A stretch of DNA of 64,000 nt, from assembly GCF_021462285.1 (NCBI RefSeq), contig NZ_CP082787.1, positions 3,968,001 to 4,032,000 of the forward strand, in the 5' to 3' direction. Both the position numbers and the translations under genes were made by a program. Origin of the DNA: Serratia entomophila (GTDB lineage: Bacteria; Pseudomonadota; Gammaproteobacteria; Enterobacterales; Enterobacteriaceae). This document shows positions 45,785 through 54,725 of the stretch, piece after piece (position 1 is the first letter of the stretch; the number at the start of each line of letters is the position of its first letter). The notes below the pieces were generated by a model, which saw nothing but the letters and a program-made list of their open reading frames with translations, did no database searches and had not been told where the DNA came from.

Positions 45785-45807
45785 GCGGGGCGGAAAAACC
45801 GCCCCGC
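45785..45807 (-). terminator. Hairpin between peptide gene and DsbA-like gene
   Basis: A perfect 9-bp GC stem GCGGGGCGG / CCGCCCCGC with a 5-nt loop, followed on the minus strand by TTTCTTA. Probably a partial terminator that gives much more transcript of the peptide than of the processing and export genes. Confidence 0.75.
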
Positions 45808-45846
45808 CAGATAACAGCTAGCCTAGCTGCGATCGCTCAACGCGGA

Positions 45847-46050
45847 TCAGTTAGGCGTGGTCGGGGTCGCCGGGCAGCTGGCCGTCGGCGCCGGGCGGTA
45901 GGTTTTCTTAACGCCGCCGAACTTGTCTGCACAGGTCGTTACCAGGTTGCAGGTTTTGCTGCTGCCACTCCCCACCCACTCGAAATCTTTAGTGCAAACG
46001 AAAGTCCCGCCAATGATGTTTTCTGCTTCAGAAAGGTTGATCTTTTTCAT
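45847..46050 (-). CDS. Double-glycine-leader peptide precursor (microcin-like)
   Basis: 67-aa precursor. The leader MKKINLSEAENIIGG ends in Gly-Gly, the cut site of C39 exporters; the 52-residue core starts TFVCTKDFEWVGSG. The core has four cysteines (core positions 4, 19, 25, 44), so two disulfides are possible, and a Pro/Thr-rich tail. A ribosome site AAGGA lies 8 bp upstream. From memory it resembles small Enterobacterales GG-leader peptides (DUF4762-like), unverified. It heads a nine-gene operon with export, oxidation and acylation genes. Activity unknown; a bacteriocin or signal are both possible. Confidence 0.85.
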   Translation of the reverse strand: MKKINLSEAENIIGGTFVCTKDFEWVGSGSSKTCNLVTTCADKFGGVKKTYRPAPTASCPATPTTPN

Positions 46051-46478
46051 TACTATATCCTTATATATATTAAAATTAAAAAAACACCGCATATTGCGCC
46101 ACGCCCCAGGCATGAAGCAATGCTGTAAAATAAAAAATACGGTGGTAATACAATGACAATGAGGACGCCTCGAAAAAATGATAGCCCGCGCAAACATACA
46201 GATCAATACAATTATTTACGTTCAGCCGTCACGTTACTTAATTCCATTATGATTATATGCAGGACTATTCTTTTAAAATTACGGTAAAAAGTAAGAAAAA
46301 AAAACAAAACTCACGGTGTGACAGCAATAAATTAAAAGGATTATTCTTAAATATACGCAGATTAAATAAGAAAAGATCTGGTCTGACCAGGGGCGCCCGC
46401 GATCATCGAGGATGAAAAGATTGCTTCCTGGCCCGCCGGACATACACTGATGAAGCCAACCGCCGCTGCGATGACAGG
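46051..46478. other. AT-rich divergent spacer between peptide operon and LysR gene
   Basis: 428 bp, clearly richer in AT than its flanks. It contains the probable peptide promoter (46178-46206, minus) with about 120 nt of leader, and the LysR promoter. No credible additional ORF, including no obvious small immunity gene, was found here. Confidence 0.6.
46178..46206 (-). promoter_or_regulatory. Probable sigma-70 promoter of the peptide-export operon
   Basis: On the minus strand TTGATC (46206-46201), a 17-bp spacer, then TATCAT (46183-46178). Both boxes are one base from consensus (TATAAT, two for TATCAT's central/late positions) with ideal spacing. It would give a leader of about 120 nt before the peptide ATG. 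Confidence 0.55.
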
Positions 46479-47405
46479 ATGCCCATGCTAGCCACACATG
46501 AATATGCCAATGACCTGATTCTGTTTGCCCTGATCGTCGACTGTGGCTCATTCAGCAAAGCCGCCGAAACCGCCGGCGTCACCAGTTCGGTGGTCAGCAA
46601 ACGCATCGGGCGCCTGGAAAAATCCCTCGGCGCGCGCCTGCTGTATCGCACCACCCGCAGCCTGACGCTCACGGAAAGCGGCCGGGCGCTCTATCAGCAG
46701 GCCAAGGACATCAGCGCCAAAATTCAAGACGCCCTGTACGCCGTCAGTGAAAAGAGCGAGGAACTGACCGGCACCATACGCATGTCGGTGCCGACCATTT
46801 CCGGCGAACTGTTGCTGAGCGAGAGCGTCGCGGAATTTTGCGCGCGGCATCCCAACCTGAAGGTGGAAATGCGCCTGGAAAATCGCTTTGTCGATCTGGT
46901 GGACGAAGGCGTCGATCTGGCGATCCGCACCGGCACCCTGCCCGACTCCAGCCTGATCGCCCGGCCGATTCTGGACTCTCGCTGGGTTATCGTCTGTTCG
47001 CCCGGTTATCTTGAACATCACCCGGAACCGCGCTCCGCCGGCGAGCTGCTCGAGCATAACTGCCTGACCTACACCTATCAGGAAAGCGGCACCGCCAACT
47101 GGCTGATGAAACAGCCCGGCGGCAGCGAGATCCATGAGCTGCAGGTGAATGGCAACCTGTCGGCCAATAACGCGCGCGCGATCCGTAAAGCGGTGATTGG
47201 CGGCTATGGCATCGCCATGGTGCCGCGCTGCATGGTGTATGAGGACTTGCAAGACGGAAAGCTGGTGGAAATTCTGGCCGGCCACTGCGGCAAGGTATTA
47301 GGCATTTATGCGGTCTACCCTTATACCCGCAATTTGCCGTTAAAAACCCGCTTGCTGATCGAACATATCATTAGTGCGTACCAAAATATCAGCCATTATT
47401 TCTGA
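46479..47405 (+). CDS. LysR-family regulator divergent to the peptide operon
   Basis: 308-aa LTTR: HTH at the N-terminus (FALIVDCGSFSKAAETAGVT, SSVVSKRIGRLEKSLGARLL) and a type 2 periplasmic-binding effector domain. It belongs to the CrgA/DhcR-like group. It stands head to head with the peptide operon and upstream of lldD on the same strand, so it could control either. Alternative start three codons downstream. Confidence 0.85.
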   Translation: MPMLATHEYANDLILFALIVDCGSFSKAAETAGVTSSVVSKRIGRLEKSLGARLLYRTTRSLTLTESGRALYQQAKDISAKIQDALYAVSEKSEELTGTIRMSVPTISGELLLSESVAEFCARHPNLKVEMRLENRFVDLVDEGVDLAIRTGTLPDSSLIARPILDSRWVIVCSPGYLEHHPEPRSAGELLEHNCLTYTYQESGTANWLMKQPGGSEIHELQVNGNLSANNARAIRKAVIGGYGIAMVPRCMVYEDLQDGKLVEILAGHCGKVLGIYAVYPYTRNLPLKTRLLIEHIISAYQNISHYF

Positions 47406-47627
47406 GGCGGGGCGCCTTATTATCGCCGCACCTCGGTAGCATTAGGTCATTTTCGGAAATAATCCATCGCCCGTTTTCACCTAATTAACCGCCTGTCTGC
47501 CATGGCGCCGCACGGCCCGTTGAGCCTAGAATAGCCTCTTACTTTTAACTTTTTCGCTACATTTATACTAGGTATCGGCGCTTGCTGCGCCTCAATTACC
47601 GGCGACAGTTATAGAGAGAGCTAAAAT

Positions 47628-48767
47628 ATGATCATCTCCGCCTCAACCGATTACCGGGCCGCTGCGCAGGCGAAACTCCCGCCTTTCCTGTTCCACTACA
47701 TTGACGGCGGAGCCTACGCGGAACACACGCTGCAGCGCAATACCGCAGACCTGGCCGATATCGCGCTGCGCCAGCGCGTGCTGCGCAACATGTCCGAGCT
47801 CAGCCTGGAAACCACCCTGTTCGGCGAAAAGCTGGCGATGCCGGTGGCGCTGGGGCCGGTCGGGCTGACCGGCATGTACGCCCGCCGCGGCGAAGTGCAG
47901 GCCGCGCGCGCAGCCGCGCAAAAAGGCATCCCCTTTACCCTTTCCACCGTCTCGGTCTGCCCGATAGAGGAAGTGGCGCCGGCGATCGACCGGCCGATGT
48001 GGTTCCAGCTCTACGTGCTCAAGGATCGCGGCTTTATGCGCAACGCGCTGGAGCGCGCCCGGGCCGCCGGGGTGAAAACGCTGGTGTTTACCGTCGATAT
48101 GCCGGTGCCGGGCGCGCGTTACCGTGACGCCCATTCCGGCATGAGCGGCCCCAACGCCGCCCTGCGCCGCATGCTGCAGGCATTTACCCATCCGCGGTGG
48201 GCCTGGGACGTGGGGCTGCTCGGCAAGCCGCACGATCTGGGCAACGTCTCGGCCTACCGCGGCAAACCCACCAGCCTGGAGGATTATATCGGCTGGCTGG
48301 GCGCCAACTTCGATCCCTCTATTTCCTGGAAAGACTTGGAATGGATCCGTGAATTCTGGGAGGGGCCGATGATCATCAAAGGGATTCTGGATGCGGAAGA
48401 CGCCAAAGATGCCGTACGCTTCGGCGCCGACGGCATCATCGTTTCCAACCACGGTGGCCGCCAGTTGGACGGCGTACTGTCGACCGCCCGCGCCCTGCCG
48501 GCGATCGCCGATGCGGTGAAAGGGGATATTACGCTGCTGGCCGACTCCGGCATTCGCAGCGGCCTGGACGTAGTGCGCATGCTCGCGTTGGGCGCCGACA
48601 GCGTGCTGCTGGGGCGCGCCTTCGTCTATGCGCTGGCCGCGGCCGGCGGCGCCGGCGTCAGCAACCTGCTGGATCTGATCGATAAGGAAATGCGCGTCGC
48701 CATGACGCTCACCGGCGCGAAAACCATTGCGGAGATCGGCGCCGGATCGCTGGTGGCTCCCCGCTGA
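47628..48767 (+). CDS. lldD: L-lactate dehydrogenase (FMN, quinone-linked) LldD
   Basis: 379-aa FMN alpha-hydroxy acid dehydrogenase that oxidises L-lactate to pyruvate and feeds the quinone pool at the inner membrane. It is nearly collinear with E. coli LldD ([27 protein letters not shown], the catalytic [10 protein letters not shown]). It is about 17 residues shorter at the C-terminus than E. coli. The lldP permease and lldR regulator are absent here; the upstream gene is LysR-type. It abuts moaF tail to tail with no spacer. Confidence 0.94.
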   Translation: MIISASTDYRAAAQAKLPPFLFHYIDGGAYAEHTLQRNTADLADIALRQRVLRNMSELSLETTLFGEKLAMPVALGPVGLTGMYARRGEVQAARAAAQKGIPFTLSTVSVCPIEEVAPAIDRPMWFQLYVLKDRGFMRNALERARAAGVKTLVFTVDMPVPGARYRDAHSGMSGPNAALRRMLQAFTHPRWAWDVGLLGKPHDLGNVSAYRGKPTSLEDYIGWLGANFDPSISWKDLEWIREFWEGPMIIKGILDAEDAKDAVRFGADGIIVSNHGGRQLDGVLSTARALPAIADAVKGDITLLADSGIRSGLDVVRMLALGADSVLLGRAFVYALAAAGGAGVSNLLDLIDKEMRVAMTLTGAKTIAEIGAGSLVAPR

Positions 48768-49577
48768 TTACAGCGGCTGCACTCCGTCGGGATATTGGTT
48801 GTAACTCATTTTGTGGATGAAGGCGCCGGCCGGCGACACCATGACCTGGCCAGCCGCATCCAACCCAAGGAATATCCCGGTACAGCGCCCGAGGGTAAAG
48901 TCAAAAAAGAACACCGAACACACCGGAATGATCTTTTCCCGGAAGGTGAACAGATACATGTCGTCTGCAAATTTATAGTAGGTGGCGTAATCCATATCGC
49001 CGTGGCCAAACTGCTCGCCGCGCAGGTTTTGCCAGGCATAGCGCTCGGTATTGACGTAAAAGTGCTCGTAATAATGGTTAGGGCTGTAAATGTTCAGCGT
49101 CCGGTAGCCCAACAGCTCGCGCGTCAGGTGCGGCGCCACGCCGCCTGGCGTTACGCCCGCCAGTTGCCCGACGCTGAATTTCTGCCCCAGGCGTGAACCG
49201 TTCGCCACCCGCTGCTCCGGCAGCAGCGTGCTGCGCACCGCCAACACCCTGCCGCTCACGCTGTTGAGCACCAGCGTCAGGCATTCGTGGCCGGGGGTCT
49301 GCAACGGCACGTTGAAAAAATAGTGGGCAGGCGAGGTACGCACCTCCTCGTAAACCTCCTCCCCACTCTCCCCTTGCCAGGCCCACTGCAGCTGCGGCCG
49401 GTCTGCGCTGAAACGCAGCGTCATCTCAGTGCCGTCTTCGAAGGCGATTTGCAACGTTTTTCCCCGCCAGTCGTGCGTTGCGGGCAGCCGATTGGTGTCG
49501 ATGCCGCGGGCAAAATCATCATAGTTTTTCCAGTCTGGCTCTGCATTCGGGTTCAAGACGGATTGTTCGGCAGACAT
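48768..49577 (-). CDS. moaF: MoaF-family protein
   Basis: 269-aa protein matching the MoaF family, first described in the Klebsiella tyramine/monoamine operon and annotated as molybdenum-cofactor-related. Two lipocalin-like halves are suggested (LQIAFEDGTEMTLRFSA; YKFADDMYLFTFREK). The exact biochemical role is unclear. The ATG at 49577 follows AAGGAG; an in-frame GTG two codons upstream is less likely. It lies behind an MFS transporter gene on the same strand with 33 bp between. Confidence 0.75.
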   Translation of the reverse strand: MSAEQSVLNPNAEPDWKNYDDFARGIDTNRLPATHDWRGKTLQIAFEDGTEMTLRFSADRPQLQWAWQGESGEEVYEEVRTSPAHYFFNVPLQTPGHECLTLVLNSVSGRVLAVRSTLLPEQRVANGSRLGQKFSVGQLAGVTPGGVAPHLTRELLGYRTLNIYSPNHYYEHFYVNTERYAWQNLRGEQFGHGDMDYATYYKFADDMYLFTFREKIIPVCSVFFFDFTLGRCTGIFLGLDAAGQVMVSPAGAFIHKMSYNQYPDGVQPL

Positions 49578-49610
49578 AGTCACTCTCCTTGATTAAGTAG
49601 GGAAAACGCG

Positions 49611-50876
49611 TCAGATATCGGTGACGCCTTCAATCTTCAACGCTTTGCGGCTCACCACCGCAGGCGCCGTTTCATCGAGGAAACAGCTCAGTATCCCGGC
49701 GCAGGCGGCGCCGATAGCCGCCAGCCACATCACGCTGACCAGGCCATAGCGATCGGCGATCAACCCAGCCATAAAGGGCGCCAGGCAACCGCCGATCACT
49801 TCGCCAATGCCCATCACCAGCCCCAGCGCGGTGGCGATGCGGGCGGGAGAAACCGTTTCGGAAGGGATGGTGGCCATAAACAGGGTGAAGCAGCCGAGGC
49901 CGGTATACGACAGAAACACCAGCCCGCCCAGCAGCCACAGGTTATCGATATAGCTCAGGAACAGCGGGCAGCAAATCGCCAGCAGCGAGAAGAAAATCAG
50001 CGTCGGTTTGCGGCCGAGACGATCGGATATTGCCGGCACCGCCACGCCCCAGAACACCCAGGCCGCGCCGATGGCGCTCATGATGATGCCCATAGAACCT
50101 TCGCTGAAACCACGCGTGCTCACCAGGAAATTAGGGGCAAAGGTAATGATGACCATAAACCAGGTCACAAAAACGCAGGAGATCAGAATGCACAGCACCA
50201 CGTTTTTAATTTTGAACATTTCACCGTAAGCGCCTTTTTCCGCCTTTTTATGCTCCGCGGGCGCCGCGACGAAAGCCGGATCCTTTTTGCCATTCACATA
50301 TTTATAGATCAGCCAGGCCAAAATAATGCCCGGCACGGCGGTCAGATGAAACGCCGTGCTCCAGCCCCATTTCTGGGCCAGATAAATAATTAATGGCGGC
50401 GCGATAATCCCGCCCAATAACCCCGGCGCAGCGCCCTGGATCAACCCCATATTGAAACCGCGCCGCTGCGGCTGGGATTTCTCCACCATCAGCGACTGCG
50501 CAATCGGCAATACCGGGCCTTCGGCGATCCCCATCAGGGCGCGGAATATCAGCAGCATGGCGAAACCGCTAACCAGGCCCGACAGCGCAGAGAACAGAGA
50601 AAACACCAGGATCGAGATAATCAGCATCGGCTTGCGGATATTAAAGCGATCGGCAATCGCCCCCAGGCCGGCGCCCGACAGCGCCCAGGTCAGCGCCAGC
50701 ACCGCCGATAGCGTGCCCAGATGCACATTGCTCAGCTTCAGATCGGCGGCGATCATCGGAAACAAGAATGAAATGGTTAAACGATCGACAAACACACAGC
50801 CGAATACAAAAAACAGAATAACCAGCAATCGGTTTTCTTCGCTCAGTACCGGGCGCTGCCCTGACGATTTATTCAT
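49611..50876 (-). CDS. MFS transporter (ACS/OPA-like) upstream of moaF
   Basis: 421-aa, 12-helix major facilitator. The motif A loop GAIADRFNIRKPM and the second-half equivalent ISDRLGRKPTL are clear. The sequence resembles the anion/organic-acid symporters of the ACS family (hexuronate, glucarate or aromatic acid type). The substrate is unknown; pairing with moaF suggests an aromatic amine or organic acid. Its ribosome site is weak. Confidence 0.83.
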   Translation of the reverse strand: MNKSSGQRPVLSEENRLLVILFFVFGCVFVDRLTISFLFPMIAADLKLSNVHLGTLSAVLALTWALSGAGLGAIADRFNIRKPMLIISILVFSLFSALSGLVSGFAMLLIFRALMGIAEGPVLPIAQSLMVEKSQPQRRGFNMGLIQGAAPGLLGGIIAPPLIIYLAQKWGWSTAFHLTAVPGIILAWLIYKYVNGKKDPAFVAAPAEHKKAEKGAYGEMFKIKNVVLCILISCVFVTWFMVIITFAPNFLVSTRGFSEGSMGIIMSAIGAAWVFWGVAVPAISDRLGRKPTLIFFSLLAICCPLFLSYIDNLWLLGGLVFLSYTGLGCFTLFMATIPSETVSPARIATALGLVMGIGEVIGGCLAPFMAGLIADRYGLVSVMWLAAIGAACAGILSCFLDETAPAVVSRKALKIEGVTDI

Positions 50877-51543
50877 AGTGTCATTTGTCCATAGGTTAAC
50901 TTATGAATACCCATAGGTATTTCCACAAGCCCGGAAAACACCCAACCAATAGCAATATGGCTTGCGCCTTATCGAAACCAATCCATTAACATGTTAACGA
51001 TATAAACTTATCGCAAGTTAACACACTGTCAACCTGGGCAACGCAGGGGGGAACTATTGCTGAGACGGGTACATTTCATGCGGGAAATATTACAGAAAAT
51101 ACCATTAATATATTGTTTATATTTAAAAATAAATAAACCACCAGCACTTTTATGGCTATCGAAATGCAACTCGACGCAAAAATCATAAATAGATTAACAA
51201 TTAAAGCTTCAAGCATATTTATTATTATCATGTTTGCCGATGCCGCCTCGGTGTTACCGGTATCTTTTTTATTTATTGAATATGCTTAATTTATTTTTAC
51301 AGCCAATTTCAAACTAACTCCATTGAGGGATGGCTGGCCCTGGTTTTACATTATCGCGGCTGAATTGTGGTAAAAGTACAGAGCGTGATGCGAATCACAG
51401 CAATACCTCCCCCCACCGCACAAAAACCATTGCCGCAAAAGCAATTATTTATTGCCATTATGGCGGTTTATATCAATTAACCCGCATGCAAAACTTCACG
51501 CCATCGTTCACCACAGCAATACATGCGCGAACCGGAGTGAAGC
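50877..51543. other. 667-bp AT-rich spacer, no gene seen
   Basis: Divergent spacer between the MFS gene (minus) and the LLM oxidoreductase gene (plus). The stretch about 51080-51300 is very AT-rich, unlike the flanks, and could be silenced (H-NS-type) DNA or a remnant of a lost gene. No ORF with a ribosome site and no tRNA or repeat was found. Confidence 0.5.
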
Positions 51544-52467
51544 ATGAACATCGAAAAATTGAGCCGCGGGCCGCTGTCCATCGGCGTTGAACTGCCGCTG
51601 GACAATGATTGGTCGACCAGCGGCCAGCTGAAACGGCAACGCGATCGCCGCCCGTTCGGCGTGCCCGACATGACCGAACACGCTTCGCTGATCGCATTGG
51701 CGGATAAGCTCGGCTTTCGCGCCGCCTGGGTGCGCGACGTGCCGCTGTACGATCCCGACTTCGGCGACGCTGCACAGGTATTTGAAACCTTTACCTATCT
51801 TGGCTATCTGTCCAGCCTGACCCGCAATATCCTGCTGGGAACGGCGGCGGTGGTTCTGCCGCTGCGCCAGCCCTGGCTGGTACGCAAAGCGGCCGCCACG
51901 CTGCAAACGCTGAGCGGCGATCGTCTGCTGCTCGGCGTCGCCAGCGGCGATCGGCCGGTGGAATATCCGCTATTTGGCCAGGACTACGCCACGCGGGGTG
52001 AAACGTTCCGCAGCAGCGTCGGCATTTTGAAGGGTGAAGCCGATACCGGGCTGCAGCCCGGCCTGCGCATGCTGCCGGCTAACCCGCCGCCACCGCTGTT
52101 GGTCGCCGGGTTGGCGCAGCAAACGCCAGAGTGGGTCGGCAAAAATATGGACGGCTGGCTGTCATACCCCGGCACGCCGGCGGACCACGTTTCGCGCGTC
52201 AAGCTGTGGCGACAGGTGGCCGGCGACAAAGCCTACGTCAGCTTTATTCACCTCGATCTCAGCGAGGACGCCAATGCGCCGGTCCAGCGCCACCGCTTTG
52301 GCATCAAAACCGGGCGCAACGGGCTAATTCAGGAGCTGAACGCCATGCAGGAAGCCGGGGTGAACCACATCGGCCTGCATTTTCGCCGCAACCAGCGGCC
52401 GCTGAATGAAACCCTGATGGAAATCGGCCAGTGGGTGCTGCCGGAGTTCCACCGGCCGCAGGCGTAA
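51544..52467 (+). CDS. Luciferase-like monooxygenase (LLM class oxidoreductase)
   Basis: 307-aa flavin-dependent oxidoreductase of the bacterial luciferase superfamily. Family traits are SLIALADKLGFRAAWVRDVP, ILLGTAAVVLPLRQPW and the SGDRLLLGVASGD strand. It probably uses FMN or F420-like flavin with a reductase partner. The substrate is not predictable. GAGTGAAGC precedes the ATG. A small VOC-fold gene follows on the same strand. Confidence 0.85.
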   Translation: MNIEKLSRGPLSIGVELPLDNDWSTSGQLKRQRDRRPFGVPDMTEHASLIALADKLGFRAAWVRDVPLYDPDFGDAAQVFETFTYLGYLSSLTRNILLGTAAVVLPLRQPWLVRKAAATLQTLSGDRLLLGVASGDRPVEYPLFGQDYATRGETFRSSVGILKGEADTGLQPGLRMLPANPPPPLLVAGLAQQTPEWVGKNMDGWLSYPGTPADHVSRVKLWRQVAGDKAYVSFIHLDLSEDANAPVQRHRFGIKTGRNGLIQELNAMQEAGVNHIGLHFRRNQRPLNETLMEIGQWVLPEFHRPQA

Positions 52468-52585
52468 CGCCCTCTCCGCCGGGGCATTTTATCGCCGGCG
52501 CTGCTAACTCATGCCAATTCGATCTAATGCCGGGATAAAAATGGCGCATGATGGGCAGCTGATGCACCTGATGGGGAGAAAACCG

Positions 52586-53017
52586 ATGACGGCAAAACTG
52601 ACCGAGGCCGGCCTCTGGCGCAAACAGGCCGACTCTTCACAACGGCGAGAGCCGCGAGTACTGATTCGGGTTTACGTCGGCGAAGGCGAGATCGATAGCG
52701 CCATCGCCTTCTACGAAAAGCTGCAGGGGGTGCAAATGGACATGCGCTTCGATTTTCCTGAGCACCGGCTGGTGCTGGCGGCCGTTGGGCCATTCCTGAT
52801 CCTGGAAGGCGCGGAAGACAGCCTGCGCCCTTTCCGCAGCACCGTCGGCACGCTGCTGGTGGATGATATCTATCCTTACCATCAGCGCCTGCTCGCGGCC
52901 GGCGCCGAGATATTTTTTGGCCCGGTGGAGGTGCCCACCGGCGCCTGTTTCAATGCCCGCCTGCCGGACGGCACCACCATAGAATATGTGCACCACCGGC
53001 CACGCGAAGGCGAATAG
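52586..53017 (+). CDS. VOC (glyoxalase-fold) protein
   Basis: 143-aa protein with the beta-alpha-beta-beta-beta repeats of the vicinal oxygen chelate fold: LIRVYVGEGEIDSAIAFYEK, FLILEGAEDSL, GPVEVPTGACFNARLPDGTT, ending IEYVHH. GGGGAGAAAACCG precedes this ATG, so the longer frame from 52511 is rejected. The enzymatic role is unknown; it may work with the LLM oxidoreductase 118 bp upstream. Confidence 0.78.
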   Translation: MTAKLTEAGLWRKQADSSQRREPRVLIRVYVGEGEIDSAIAFYEKLQGVQMDMRFDFPEHRLVLAAVGPFLILEGAEDSLRPFRSTVGTLLVDDIYPYHQRLLAAGAEIFFGPVEVPTGACFNARLPDGTTIEYVHHRPREGE

Positions 53018-53023
53018 CCTGCT

Positions 53024-54568
53024 TCAGGAAGTCGCCGGGCGCATGGCGTAACGGTGCAGGTCCTTATGCAAGCTGACCATATACAGCAGGATCACCGCGG
53101 AGAACGGCAGGCCACACAGCACCACGGCGGTCTGCATTGCGCTGAAGCTGCCCGCATACAGCAGCCCGATGCAGACCATGGTGGTCACCGCCGCCCAGAA
53201 AATGCGCAGCCAGGCCGGCGCATCGTCCTGGGCGGAGCCGCCCTGGCACGAAAGGTTGGCTATCATCAGGGTGCCGGAGTCGACCGGGGTCAGGAACAGC
53301 ACAAAGCTGATCACCACGGTAAAGCCGGCCGTGATTTGCGTGTAGGGTAAATACTCGAACAGTTTGAACACCGCCATCGGCGGATCGGCCACCGCGACCT
53401 GGCCGAGGATCGCCTGCCCGCCCTCCAGCACCAGGCTGATGGCGGTATTGCCGAAGATGGATAACCACGCCAGGGTGAACCCCAACGGGATCAATAACAC
53501 GCCGAAGATCAGTTCGCGAATGGTGCGCCCCTTCGAAATACGCGCGATAAACAGGCCGACGAACGGCGCCCACGCCACCCACCACGCCCAGTAGAACAGC
53601 GTCCAGGCGCCCTGCCATTGGCGCGCCTTGCCGTACAGGTACATGTCGAAGCTGCGGCTGACGATAGAGGTCAGGTAGTCCCCCACGTTTTGCAGCATGC
53701 CGTTGACCAGATTCAGCGTCGGCCCGGCCAAAAAGACGAACAGCAGCAGCAGGCACAGGAAGCCGACGTTGATATTGGACAGCATCGCGATGCCTTTTTC
53801 CACGCCGGTTACCGCCGCCAGCGTCGCCACCGCCATCATCACCACAATCAGCGCCAGCAGCACGCTGGTGCTCTGCGGAATTTCGAACAGGTAAAACAGC
53901 CCGGAGTTGACCAACAACGCGCCGATCCCCAGGTTGGTCACCATGGAGATCACCGTGACCAAAATACCGAAGCTGTCCACCAGATGGCCGACGCAACCGT
54001 GGGTACGCTCGCCGAAGATCGGATACAGCGCCGAACGCAGCGCCAGCGGCAGGCCGCGGCAGTAAGCGAAGTAGGCCAGCGCGGTGGCGATCAGCGCATA
54101 CAGCGCCCAGCCGTGCAGCCCCCAGTGCAGGAAGGTGAGCGCCATCGCCTGGCGCGCCGCCTGCACGCTGCCGCCGGCGCCTTCCGGCGGCGACAGGAAG
54201 TGATCGAGCGGCTCGTAGGCGCCGTAGTAAACCAGCGCAATGCCGATACCGGAGGAAAACAGCATCGCCACCCAGGAGGGATAGCTGAACTGCGGTTTTT
54301 CGTCATCCGGCCCAAGCCGGATATGGCCAAAGCGCGACAACGCCAGCCAGAAGACAAACGCCATGCAGGCGATCATCAGCAGCATGTAGTACCAGCCGAA
54401 CACGTCGGCCACCCAGCGTTGGGCGCCGTTCAGCCACTGCTTGCTGCCGGCGGGGAATAGCACGATCAAGACGCCCAGCAGCAGGATCACCGCCGCCGAG
54501 CTGAAAAACACCGGCGCATTGAGCCTGATGGGCTCTTCACCGGGCGATGAGGGATTGTTTACTGTCAT
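53024..54568 (-). CDS. BCCT-family transporter (betaine/carnitine/choline type)
   Basis: 514-aa, about 12-helix BCCT protein. Family signatures are WGLHGWALYALIATALAYFA and the tryptophan-rich TLFYWAWWVAWAPFVGLFIA followed by RISKGRTIREL. It imports a quaternary ammonium solute such as choline or betaine. The start at 54568 (MTVNNPSSPGEEP) is preferred; the longer frame runs through the operator. It is divergent from a BetI-type repressor, which points to choline/betaine, although no betBA genes are nearby. Confidence 0.87.
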   Translation of the reverse strand: MTVNNPSSPGEEPIRLNAPVFFSSAAVILLLGVLIVLFPAGSKQWLNGAQRWVADVFGWYYMLLMIACMAFVFWLALSRFGHIRLGPDDEKPQFSYPSWVAMLFSSGIGIALVYYGAYEPLDHFLSPPEGAGGSVQAARQAMALTFLHWGLHGWALYALIATALAYFAYCRGLPLALRSALYPIFGERTHGCVGHLVDSFGILVTVISMVTNLGIGALLVNSGLFYLFEIPQSTSVLLALIVVMMAVATLAAVTGVEKGIAMLSNINVGFLCLLLLFVFLAGPTLNLVNGMLQNVGDYLTSIVSRSFDMYLYGKARQWQGAWTLFYWAWWVAWAPFVGLFIARISKGRTIRELIFGVLLIPLGFTLAWLSIFGNTAISLVLEGGQAILGQVAVADPPMAVFKLFEYLPYTQITAGFTVVISFVLFLTPVDSGTLMIANLSCQGGSAQDDAPAWLRIFWAAVTTMVCIGLLYAGSFSAMQTAVVLCGLPFSAVILLYMVSLHKDLHRYAMRPATS

Positions 54569-54664
54569 TGGCAGGTTCCATGGCGCAAAGGAGAGACGAT
54601 TTAAATGCAACCTTCGGTTAACATCGTATCGCCATTTATTTGACATTTTTGCAGCATATAGCGT

Positions 54665-54686
54665 ATTGATTGACCGTTCAATCAAT
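54665..54686. promoter_or_regulatory. Palindromic BetI-type operator
   Basis: A perfect inverted repeat ATTGATTGA, 4 bp (CCGT), TCAATCAAT lies between the divergent BCCT gene and betI. The half-site resembles the BetI operator of E. coli (TTGATTGGACG-type). It lies where it could repress both promoters. Confidence 0.75.
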
Positions 54687-54725
54687 CAAATTCAAACTGT
54701 GATTTGCTTATCAATCGGGGAAAAA

